Below, one piece after another: positions 33,046 through 39,181 of a DNA stretch of 39,181 nt. The translations under genes were made by a program, and so were the position numbers. The stretch is from assembly GCA_900318275.1 (NCBI GenBank), contig ONJY01000021.1:1-39181 (forward strand), in the 5' to 3' direction. The stretch is from an uncultured Bacteroidales bacterium. GTDB lineage: Bacteria > Bacteroidota > Bacteroidia > Bacteroidales > P3. Under the pieces are notes generated by a model. The model made no database searches and had not been told where the DNA came from. It worked only from the letters and a program-made list of their open reading frames with translations. Numbering within the stretch: position 1 is the first letter of the stretch; the number at the start of each line of letters is the position of its first letter.

Positions 33046-33894
33046 ATGAAAACAACAGCAGAACTCCAGCAGATTGCAACGCAGGTGCGCCGCGACATTC
33101 TCCGTATGACCACCAATGCCAAGAGCGGCCACCCGGGCGGCTCGCTCGGCACCGCCGACTGGTTCGTGGCCATGAACTTCAACCTCATGGACTTCGACCC
33201 GAAGAACTTCACCATGAGCGGTGAGGGCGAGGACATGCTCTTCGTCAGCCAGGGCCACATCACGCCGGTCATATACAGCACCATGGCGCGCCGCGGTTAC
33301 TTCCCCGTCGATGAGCTCAACAGCTTCCGCAAGTTCGGCACCCGCCTGCAGGGCCACCCCAGCACCGAGCACGGCCTGCCGGGCATCCGCATGGCCAGCG
33401 GCTCCCTCGGCCAGGGCATGAGCGTCGGCGTCGGTGCCGCCCTCGGCAAGAAGATGACGGGCGACAAGCACCTCGTTTATACCATGCACGGCGACGGTGA
33501 GCTCGAAGAAGGCCAGATTTGGGAGGCCGCCATGTTTGCTGGCGCCAAGCACGTAGACAACCTGATAGCCACCGTCGACTACAACAACCAGCAGATTGAC
33601 GCCACGGTGGACGAGGTAATGACCCTCGGCGACCTCAAGGCCAAGTTCGAGAGCTTCCTCTGGAAGGTGGTGGTCATCGACAACGGCAACGACATGCAGC
33701 AGGTGCTCGACGGCATGGCCAAGGCCAAGCAGATGAGCGGTCAGGGCTCGCCCGTGTGCGTGCTGCTGAAGACCAAGATGGGCTTCGGCGTCGACTTCAT
33801 GCAGGACACCAACAAGTACCACGGCTCGGTGCTCAGCGCCGACGACCTGCCCAAGGCTCTCGCACAGCTGCCCGAGACCCTCGGCGACTTCTGA
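33046..33894 (+). CDS. transketolase, N-terminal (thiamine diphosphate-binding) subunit
   Basis: 282 residues, covering only the first third to half of a full transketolase. Substrate and cofactor His residues are His29 (SGHPGG), His71 (QGHITP) and His104 (QGHPS). The ThDP/Mg motif is GDG at 149-151 with Asn180-181 in DYNN. The other half is encoded at 36156-37109. Together they would move two-carbon ketol units between sugar phosphates (pentose phosphate pathway). Split transketolases are known in archaea and several bacteria; here the two genes are separated by 2.26 kb that hold vWA and pdxJ genes. Confidence 0.93.
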   Translation: MKTTAELQQIATQVRRDILRMTTNAKSGHPGGSLGTADWFVAMNFNLMDFDPKNFTMSGEGEDMLFVSQGHITPVIYSTMARRGYFPVDELNSFRKFGTRLQGHPSTEHGLPGIRMASGSLGQGMSVGVGAALGKKMTGDKHLVYTMHGDGELEEGQIWEAAMFAGAKHVDNLIATVDYNNQQIDATVDEVMTLGDLKAKFESFLWKVVVIDNGNDMQQVLDGMAKAKQMSGQGSPVCVLLKTKMGFGVDFMQDTNKYHGSVLSADDLPKALAQLPETLGDF

Positions 33895-33973
33895 TTATTT
33901 CACACGAATGGCCATGAATAGTCATAAATTGTCATATATATTCATGATAATACATAGTCATTGACGGGAATTC

Positions 33974-35338
33974 ATGTTAAAAAAAATGATGCGTAGAATA
34001 TTCATATTTGCCGCGCTGTTGCTGCTCGGCGTCGCCGCGCAGGCGCAGCAGCCCGAGAAGACCCGCCTACTGCTCATCATGGACTGTTCCAACTCCATGT
34101 GGGACCACTGGCAGTCGGGCTCCAAGATCAAGGTGACGCAGCAGGTGTTGCTGTCGTTCCTCGACAGCATCTCGCGCCAGCACGACGTCGACGTGGCCCT
34201 CCGCGTCTTCGGCCACCTCAACAAGGAGCAGTTCGGCACACGCCTCGAGGTGCCCTTCGGCAGCGACAACATCTACCAGCTGCAGAGCAAGATCAAGACC
34301 CTCGTGCCGCAAGGCGGCTGCACGGCGGCGGCGGCGCTGACCGACGCGCTGAGTGACTTCCCGGCCACGGGCTCCAGCCGCAACCTGATACTCATCATCA
34401 CCGACGGCATGGACGACTGCGACGCCGAGATATGCGACGTGGCGCGCCAGGTGCAGCTCAGCGGCGTGGTGGTGCAGACCTTCGTGCTCTGCATCGGCGG
34501 CAACCTGTCGGCCCACGCCTCGTGCGCCGGCAGCGTCTTCCCCGTGGTCAACGAGGAGGAATACTCCAAGACACTCTACGACATCTTCCGCCTCAGCGGC
34601 AAGAAGGCCAAGGTAGTGCTGAACATGGTGGACGCCACCGGCGACCTCTACGAGACCGAGCATCCCGTGGCCTTCTACGACCACCGCACTGGCGTCATCC
34701 GCCAGAGCACCATCTACAGCGTCGATAGTAAGCTGCGCCCCGACACGCTGCTGATGGACCCCCTGGTCACCTACGACATGGCCGTCTTCACCCACCCACC
34801 CCTGCGGCGCGAGGCCATGCAGTTCAGCATTGACCGCCCGAACAACGTCGACATCACGGTCAGCGAGGGTACCCTCAAGGTGCAGTACAGCGGCCAGCGG
34901 CCGCAATGGCAGCAGACCGCCGTTGACGTGATAGTACGCCGTGCCGGCAGCGGCGAGCGCGTGGCGGCGCAGGAGGTCGGCGAGAACGGCCAGTACCTCG
35001 CCGGACGCTATGACGTCGAGGTGCAGACCCTGCCCGTGACAACCCTGCGCGGCGTTGAAGTGCGCGGCAGTGCCGCCACCGAGCTCACGGTGCCCATGCC
35101 AGGCATGCTCATCCTCAGCAAGCCCAAGGGCATCACCACCGGCGCCATATTTAGATTAAGAGACGGCCAGGTGGAGTTCGCCACCGACCTCAACCCCAGC
35201 ACCGCCGGCGAGCGCCTCCTGCTCCAGCCTGGCCAGTACGAACTGGTGCTGCACCCGCAGCAGGCCACAGCCTACAACAAGGTGCAGACACGCCGCTTCG
35301 TGATAGAAAGCAGCCAGACAACAAAAATACAATTCTGA
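33974..35338 (+). CDS. exported vWA-domain protein
   Basis: 454 residues. Signal peptide (about 1-25, [17 protein letters not shown]). A von Willebrand A domain follows directly, with the metal-ion-dependent adhesion site as DCSNSM (37-42, the DxSxS pattern), a Thr in [14 protein letters not shown] and Asp in ITDGMDDCD. The C-terminal half (about 215-454) is beta-rich with several repeats of a DVIVR / VEVQTLP / YELVLHP type and is probably made of Ig-like or carboxypeptidase-regulatory-like modules. Its role is unknown. It is inserted between the transketolase halves and is 5 nt from pdxJ. A second start codon (MMRRIF) lies 4-5 codons in. The 79-nt spacer upstream is AT-rich with repeated GTCATA / TTCATGA words and no clear promoter. 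Confidence 0.82.
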   Translation: MLKKMMRRIFIFAALLLLGVAAQAQQPEKTRLLLIMDCSNSMWDHWQSGSKIKVTQQVLLSFLDSISRQHDVDVALRVFGHLNKEQFGTRLEVPFGSDNIYQLQSKIKTLVPQGGCTAAAALTDALSDFPATGSSRNLILIITDGMDDCDAEICDVARQVQLSGVVVQTFVLCIGGNLSAHASCAGSVFPVVNEEEYSKTLYDIFRLSGKKAKVVLNMVDATGDLYETEHPVAFYDHRTGVIRQSTIYSVDSKLRPDTLLMDPLVTYDMAVFTHPPLRREAMQFSIDRPNNVDITVSEGTLKVQYSGQRPQWQQTAVDVIVRRAGSGERVAAQEVGENGQYLAGRYDVEVQTLPVTTLRGVEVRGSAATELTVPMPGMLILSKPKGITTGAIFRLRDGQVEFATDLNPSTAGERLLLQPGQYELVLHPQQATAYNKVQTRRFVIESSQTTKIQF

Positions 35339-35343
35339 AGATT

Positions 35344-36108
35344 ATGACAAGACTGAGTGTGAACATCAACAAGGTAGCCACCATCCGCAATGCACGCGGT
35401 GGCAATGTCCCCAACGTAGTGCGCTTTGCACAGGACTGCGAGCGTTTCGGCGCACAGGGCATCACCGTGCATCCGCGTCCCGACGAGCGCCATATACGCT
35501 ACCGCGACGTCTACGACCTCAAGCCCGTGGTGACCACGGAGTTTAACATAGAGGGCAACCCTAGAGGGGAACGCGACCATATGGGAGCGAACCCATCTAA
35601 CTCGCAAAGCAAGCCCTACGGCTTTGTCGACTTGGTGAAGGAGATACGCCCCGCGCAGGTGACGCTGGTGCCCGATGCCGAAGGGGTGCTGACTTCCAAC
35701 GCCGGCTGGGACACCGTGAAGAATCAGCAGTATTTGTGCGACATCGTCAAGGAATTCAAGGCCTGTAGCATACGCGTGAGCATCTTCATCGACGCCAACC
35801 CGCAGATGATAGAGATGGCCGCCAAGACCGGCACCGACCGCGTGGAACTCTACACCGAGAGCTATGCCAGCCACTACGCCGCCGGGCGCGAGGAAGCAAT
35901 ACGGCCCTTCGTGGAAGCCGCCAAGGTGGCGCGCGACTGTGGCCTCGGCCTCAACGCGGGGCACGACCTGTCGCTGGAGAACCTCGCCTACTTCCGCCAG
36001 CAGATACCATGGCTCGACGAGGTGAGCATCGGCCACGCCCTCATCTCCGACGCCCTCTACCTCGGCATCGAAGAGACCATCCACCGCTACCTGGAATGCC
36101 TGAAATAA
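35344..36108 (+). CDS. pdxJ: pyridoxine 5'-phosphate synthase
   Basis: 254 residues, normal length. It condenses 1-deoxy-D-xylulose 5-phosphate with 3-amino-2-oxopropyl phosphate to pyridoxine 5'-phosphate (DXP-dependent vitamin B6 route). Phosphate and active-site residues are visible as [14 protein letters not shown] (8-20 region), [11 protein letters not shown] (His43, Arg45, His50) and the C-terminal [12 protein letters not shown] and [13 protein letters not shown]. It starts 5 nt after the vWA gene and is followed by the transketolase C-terminal gene after 47 nt. Confidence 0.96.
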   Translation: MTRLSVNINKVATIRNARGGNVPNVVRFAQDCERFGAQGITVHPRPDERHIRYRDVYDLKPVVTTEFNIEGNPRGERDHMGANPSNSQSKPYGFVDLVKEIRPAQVTLVPDAEGVLTSNAGWDTVKNQQYLCDIVKEFKACSIRVSIFIDANPQMIEMAAKTGTDRVELYTESYASHYAAGREEAIRPFVEAAKVARDCGLGLNAGHDLSLENLAYFRQQIPWLDEVSIGHALISDALYLGIEETIHRYLECLK

Positions 36109-36155
36109 AAGCAACCAGACAACATAATAGAATTAAACAAAAAACAACAATAACA

Positions 36156-37109
36156 ATGACCCACTACGAAAAACAATCAAGCAAAGAGTTGCGCGCCGGC
36201 ATGGGCGAAGGCCTGGTAGAGGCTGGCCGCAAGAACGAGAATGTCGTCGCCCTGAGCGCCGACGTGAAAGGCAGCGTCAAGATGGACGGCTTCGCCAAGG
36301 AATTCCCCGAGCGCTTCATCCAGTGCGGCATCGCCGAGGCCAACATGGTCGGCATCGCCGCCGGTCTGAGCCTCTGCGGCAAGGTGCCCTTCATCGGGGG
36401 CTTCGCCGAGTTCGTCACCGGCCGCGTCTATGACCAGATACGCCAGGTGGTGTGCTACTCAAACAAGAACGTCAAAATCTGCGGCTCGCACGCCGGCATC
36501 TCGCTCGGCGAGGACGGCGCCACGCACCAGACGATGGAGGACATCGCCCTGATGAAGGTGTTGCCCAACATGACCGTCCTCGTGCCCGCCGACTTCAACC
36601 AGGCCAAGGCCGCCACGCTGACCGCCGCCGAGCACGTCGGCCCCGTCTATCTGCGCCTCGGCCGCAGCAAGATGCCCTGCTTCCTGCCCGAGGGTGAGAA
36701 GTTCGAGATCGGCAAGGCCCAGCTGCTGAGCGAGGGCAAGGACGTGACCCTCTTCGCCTGCGGCCACCTTGTGTGGGAAGCCCTGCAGGCTGCCGAGCAG
36801 TTGGAGAAGGAAGGCATCAGCTGCGAGGTTATCAACATCCACACCATCAAGCCGCTCGACGTGGAGGCCATCGTGGCCAGCGCCCGCAAGACCCGCGCCG
36901 TCGTCACCTGCGAGGAGCACCTCTTCAACGGCGGCCTCGGCGACAGCGTGGCCCAGACCCTCGCCCTCCACTGCCCCACGCCGATGGAGTATGTGGCGGT
37001 GGATGACAAGTTCGGCGAGAGCGGCACCCCCGACGAGATGCTCACCAACTACCACCTCCGCGCCGCCGACATCATCGAGAAAGTGCATAAAGTATTAACC
37101 CGTAAATAA
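36156..37109 (+). CDS. transketolase, C-terminal (pyrimidine-binding) subunit
   Basis: 317 residues. The catalytic Glu that activates thiamine diphosphate is Glu61 in CGIAEANMVGIAAG. GGFAEFVTGR, SHAGISLGEDGATHQ and the C-terminal regulatory-type domain (LFACGHLVWEALQAAEQL, EEHLFNGGLGDSVAQ) match the transketolase-C family. The open frame extends upstream into pdxJ as Arg/His-rich sequence; the ATG at 36156 gives the family N-terminus and lies clear of pdxJ. It pairs with the subunit at 33046-33894. Confidence 0.94.
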   Translation: MTHYEKQSSKELRAGMGEGLVEAGRKNENVVALSADVKGSVKMDGFAKEFPERFIQCGIAEANMVGIAAGLSLCGKVPFIGGFAEFVTGRVYDQIRQVVCYSNKNVKICGSHAGISLGEDGATHQTMEDIALMKVLPNMTVLVPADFNQAKAATLTAAEHVGPVYLRLGRSKMPCFLPEGEKFEIGKAQLLSEGKDVTLFACGHLVWEALQAAEQLEKEGISCEVINIHTIKPLDVEAIVASARKTRAVVTCEEHLFNGGLGDSVAQTLALHCPTPMEYVAVDDKFGESGTPDEMLTNYHLRAADIIEKVHKVLTRK

Positions 37110-37119
37110 TATTGATTGT

Positions 37120-37320
37120 ATGAAAAAACCTTTTAAAAACGATTGGGTGAATTACATGCTGACCTTTGCCATATTTGTTGCGACTTTCATCCTTATGTGC
37201 GCAATTTTTGGTACTATTGGTGACAGCTGGAAAAGCACCATTTTCGGAGCACTGGTAGGTGGTGTCGTATTCACCGGGCTTTCACTTATCCCTAACAAAA
37301 AAGGCAAAAACAATGGATAA
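37120..37320 (+). CDS. small two-helix membrane protein
   Basis: 66 residues. Two hydrophobic segments (about 10-31, VNYMLTFAIFVATFILMCAIF, and 38-57, TIFGALVGGVVFTGLSLIP) are flanked by Lys. Function is unknown and the family is not recognised. It is visibly richer in A/T than its neighbours. It starts 10 nt after the transketolase gene and overlaps the next gene by 8 nt. Confidence 0.65.
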   Translation: MKKPFKNDWVNYMLTFAIFVATFILMCAIFGTIGDSWKSTIFGALVGGVVFTGLSLIPNKKGKNNG

Positions 37321-37585
37321 TCCCTTCCCAAACTATCAGCGTTTCTGCCAGAGCTGCGGTATGCCGCTTACCGACGAGGTCACGAGCGACAATCCCGACT
37401 ACTGCAAATACTGCCACGCCGACGGCCACTTCACGCAGGACTGCACGATGGACGAGATGATAGAGGTCTGCGTGCAGTTCCTCGACGAGTTCAACAAGAA
37501 CACCGGCCTCAACCTCACCGCCGACGAGTACCGCGAGCAGCTCCGCCAATACTTCCCCACACTCAAGCGCTGGCAGAAGAAATAA
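37313..37585 (+). CDS. small zinc-ribbon protein
   Basis: 90 residues. The zinc ribbon is made of FCQSCGMPL (Cys12, Cys15) and YCKYCH (Cys31, Cys34), followed by a helical part (TMDEMIEVCVQFLDEFNK...) and a C-terminal YFPTLKRWQKK. It resembles the putative zinc-ribbon family often annotated as a transcriptional regulator, but DNA binding is not shown. The ATG at 37313 overlaps the membrane-protein stop codon region; the frame also opens at 37259. It is the last gene before a terminator. Confidence 0.85.
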   Translation: MDNPFPNYQRFCQSCGMPLTDEVTSDNPDYCKYCHADGHFTQDCTMDEMIEVCVQFLDEFNKNTGLNLTADEYREQLRQYFPTLKRWQKK

Positions 37586-37602
37586 CCTCAGGGCAATATT
37601 GC

Positions 37603-37626
37603 GGAGCGGCGGCTTGCCGCCGCTCC
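37603..37626 (+). other. GC-rich perfect hairpin
   Basis: GGAGCGGCGGC / GCCGCCGCTCC (11 bp) with a TT loop, 17 nt past the zinc-ribbon stop. There is no T tract after it. It may protect the 3' end or be a repeated palindromic element; the true terminator follows at 37637. Confidence 0.6.
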
Positions 37627-37636
37627 ACATACACAC

Positions 37637-37671
37637 AGCACCCTCCGCTCCCGCCGAGGGTGCTATTTTTT
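37637..37671 (+). terminator. Rho-independent terminator of the 31687-37585 unit
   Basis: AGCACCCTC / GAGGGTGCT (9 bp), a 10-nt loop, then A and six T. Confidence 0.85.
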
Positions 37672-37691
37672 CGGCCACTTGGCCTAGTATA

Positions 37692-37790
37692 TCAACGATA
37701 GTTCGACGATACTTCGACGATAGTTTAACGATATCTATCGTTGATGTATCGTTGAAATATCGTTGAAGTATCGTTGAAATGACATTGAAT
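37692..37790. repeat. large inverted array of 11-bp units (TCAACGATA / TATCGTTGA)
   Basis: Four units with core TCAACGATA (variants TCGACGATA, TTAACGATA) start at 37692, 37703, 37714 and 37725. Four inverted units with core TATCGTTGA start at 37736, 37747, 37758 and 37769, and a decayed fifth (TGACATTGA) at 37780. The step is exactly 11 bp throughout. The array could fold into one long hairpin. It lies in the 582-bp stretch without an intact gene between the terminator at 37637 and the secreted protein gene. Confidence 0.9.
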
Positions 37791-37894
37791 AAGCACGAAA
37801 TAAGCGTGTTATGCGGACAGTTTTTCGGAAGAGCACACCTTAATATAATATAAATGAATTTTCTACGTTATCTTTAAGTGCAAATTGCATCAAT

Positions 37895-38052
37895 ATGACC
37901 AAGGATAGCAACGGAATCAACCATACCGACAGCGAGGAACACCGCAGCCTCGTCGACTCAATGGCGCCGAGTTCAACCTGCCTGTGGAATTCGAGTTCGT
38001 AGTAGACTACCACTGGGACCTCGGCCACGACTGGTCGGAGGAGTTGCTGTAG
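37895..38052 (+). pseudogene. frameshifted remnant of a small gene
   Basis: From ATG 37895 one frame reads MTKDSNGINHTDSEEHRSLVDS and then hits noise and a stop; a -1 shift near 37958-37960 continues with NGAEFNLPVEFEFVVDYHW and a stop at 38050-38052. Together they would form a plausible acidic protein of about 52 residues. A -7-like TATCTTTA at 37869-37876 lies 19 nt upstream. The family is not recognised. It may be a broken gene, a programmed-frameshift gene, or a sequencing error. Confidence 0.4.
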
Positions 38053-38167
38053 CCCGCACCTGTGCGAGGTCAATTTGCAGACCTGCGACAGCCTTTTGCA
38101 ATGGTGCGAGCCAAAATTACATAAAATCGACAACAGATTGAAGAACGACAACCAACACACAAACACG

Positions 38168-38818
38168 ATGAAGAAGATATTGCTATTATGCGTGATGCTC
38201 TTCGCCCTCGCCGCCAATGCCCAGAATGTCTACAGACCATACAGGGAGTTTGTGTACAAGGTCACGGTAAGATGCGGGGACTCGGTGCATACGTCATACC
38301 TCAGCATGTGGGCGACGGACAGCGCGTTTGAGGCCGACGCATCGCAACGTCAACTCTTCTACGCCTATCACGACAACTATAACAAGGACAGCCTCGCCGC
38401 CGCGTGGCCGTACAAGGACAGGGTGGAATGCACGGGCATCATCGAGAACGACAAAAAGGTATGGATACATCCTCCGCGTTCGGGCGAGTTTGCCATGTTG
38501 GAGTATTTCCCGTTCCCTGAATTGCAGTTCCCAGCCATATGCAAACATAAGTATCGTCGCTCGTTCCTCGGTCACGTCGATTTCTTGGACAAGTTCATGT
38601 ATCTTCGCTACAAGATGTCCATCGAGTGTCCTGCCAATTCCGACGATATATGGGTGTTCGGAGAATTCAACGGTAAGAGCGGGAAATGGGATGAGGAACT
38701 AATGTATGAGGATGAAACAGGTTTTTCTTTTATGGGGTTCTTTTACGATTCACCCATAGGTAAAAGCATTGTGTTAGAGCTGATAGATACTATTGAACAT
38801 AAAACAACTGAAAAATAG
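38168..38818 (+). CDS. hypothetical secreted protein
   Basis: 216 residues. Signal peptide MKKILLLCVMLFALAANAQ. The mature part is rich in aromatic and acidic residues with beta-strand character (YREFVYKVTVRCGDSVHTS, FGEFNGKSGKWDEELMYED) and three Cys. I do not recognise a family. Base composition is less GC-rich than the neighbours, which may mean a faster-evolving or acquired gene. The next gene begins 1 nt after its TAG. Confidence 0.65.
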   Translation: MKKILLLCVMLFALAANAQNVYRPYREFVYKVTVRCGDSVHTSYLSMWATDSAFEADASQRQLFYAYHDNYNKDSLAAAWPYKDRVECTGIIENDKKVWIHPPRSGEFAMLEYFPFPELQFPAICKHKYRRSFLGHVDFLDKFMYLRYKMSIECPANSDDIWVFGEFNGKSGKWDEELMYEDETGFSFMGFFYDSPIGKSIVLELIDTIEHKTTEK

Positions 38819-38819
38819 G

Positions 38820-39181
38820 ATGCACATAGCAGTCTTCTGCGGCTCGTCGATGCCGCGCAACAAGGAAATCGTCGAGGCTGCCGCCGTCCTCGGCCGCCGC
38901 ATCGCACAGGAGGGGCACACCCTCGTCTATGGCGGAAGCAATCTCGGCCTCATGGGCGTCGTCAGCGGCGCGGCGCTGGAGGAGGGAGGCCGCGTCGTCG
39001 GCGTCATCCCCAACCTCTTCAGCGACGACATCATCCACTCGCAGCGCGTCACCGAGCTCGTCCGCGTCGGCTCCATGGCCGAGCGCAAGGAACGCATCCT
39101 CGCCCTCTGCGACGCCTTCATCGCCCTCCCCGGCGGCATCGGCACCATCGACGAAGTCTCCGAAGTCATGGTCATGAACCA
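38820..39181 (+). CDS. LOG family protein (lysine decarboxylase-like Rossmann fold), truncated by the window edge
   Basis: About 120 residues visible, beginning MHIAVFCGSSMPRNKEIV. VYGGSNLGLMG and the signature LPGGIGTIDE (PGGxGTxxE) identify the TIGR00730/LOG family. Characterised members release cytokinin-type bases or hydrolyse the N-glycosidic bond of nucleoside 5'-monophosphates. The bacterial role is likely purine-nucleotide phosphoribohydrolase. The ATG is one base past the preceding stop. The C-terminal third lies outside the window. Confidence 0.9.
   Translation, partial: MHIAVFCGSSMPRNKEIVEAAAVLGRRIAQEGHTLVYGGSNLGLMGVVSGAALEEGGRVVGVIPNLFSDDIIHSQRVTELVRVGSMAERKERILALCDAFIALPGGIGTIDEVSEVMVMN

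Noticed and set aside
33895-33973. Tandem GTCATA / TTCATGA words before the vWA gene
   Set aside because: Spacing is irregular and no clear promoter or palindrome emerges; it may be just AT-rich spacer.
37840-38217. 125-codon minus-strand frame between the array and the secreted protein
   Set aside because: No start context or promoter; it runs antisense across the remnant gene and into the signal peptide of the next gene.

Overview
The window looks like a chromosomal segment of a GC-rich member of the Bacteroidales (phylum Bacteroidota). Four things point there. Promoters read TTTG - about 19 nt - TAnnTTTG, mostly TATCTTTG. Shine-Dalgarno sites are largely absent. A DUF4295 gene sits next to rpmG. 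Several families are typical of the phylum: PepSY-like secreted proteins, DUF4421, the GlsA/GlsB glycine-lipid pair and a long eukaryote-type IleRS. Family or genus cannot be fixed from this stretch. No rRNA, tRNA or CRISPR array was recognised.

Layout. Positions 1-16944 are all read leftward: a Nudix hydrolase, a secreted PepSY-like protein, purA, two hypothetical genes, a GxxExxY nuclease-like gene, and then a tight run from ileS to murB (ileS, membrane protein, M20 amidohydrolase, DUF4421 protein, patatin-Omp85 protein, MATE transporter, murB). That run has only one clear promoter, in front of ileS. It is followed upstream by the small DUF4295-rpmG unit. Positions 17498-21663 read rightward: glsA-glsB-ysxC-dacB, ending at a two-way terminator that faces mreB. 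purH-mreB (leftward, 21722-24280) has a promoter overlapped by an inverted repeat. A rightward 1080-residue redox protein (24715-27957) converges on a leftward unit pfkA - thioesterase - YqiA-like hydrolase - iron-type alcohol dehydrogenase. From 31687 to 37585 a rightward series carries a lipoprotein nuclease, a small lipoprotein, both halves of a split transketolase with a vWA protein and pdxJ between them, a small membrane protein and a zinc-ribbon protein. The right end has a frameshifted small-gene remnant, a secreted hypothetical protein and a truncated LOG-family gene.

How the genes work together. Much is housekeeping: purine synthesis (purA, purH), cell wall and shape (murB, dacB, mreB), translation (ileS, rpmG, ysxC), central carbon (pfkA, transketolase), vitamin B6 (pdxJ) and membrane lipid (glsA/glsB).

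The unusual content is mostly outside the genes. (1) The four gene-free stretches longer than 300 bp (16945-17497, 24281-24714, 31384-31686, 37586-38167) each contain repeats with a strict 11-bp period, built of 9-bp cores plus 2-bp spacers, often as inverted arrays. Three of them lie between divergent promoters. (2) The GxxExxY gene is bounded by inverted repeats, each made of three GACAAC units at 9-bp steps plus a terminal hairpin. It looks like a discrete mobile cassette whose outer edge coincides with the murB stop codon. (3) The 1080-residue protein joins, in one chain, parts that are separate subunits in HcnABC-type amine dehydrogenases, plus two cysteine sets of 4Fe-4S type.
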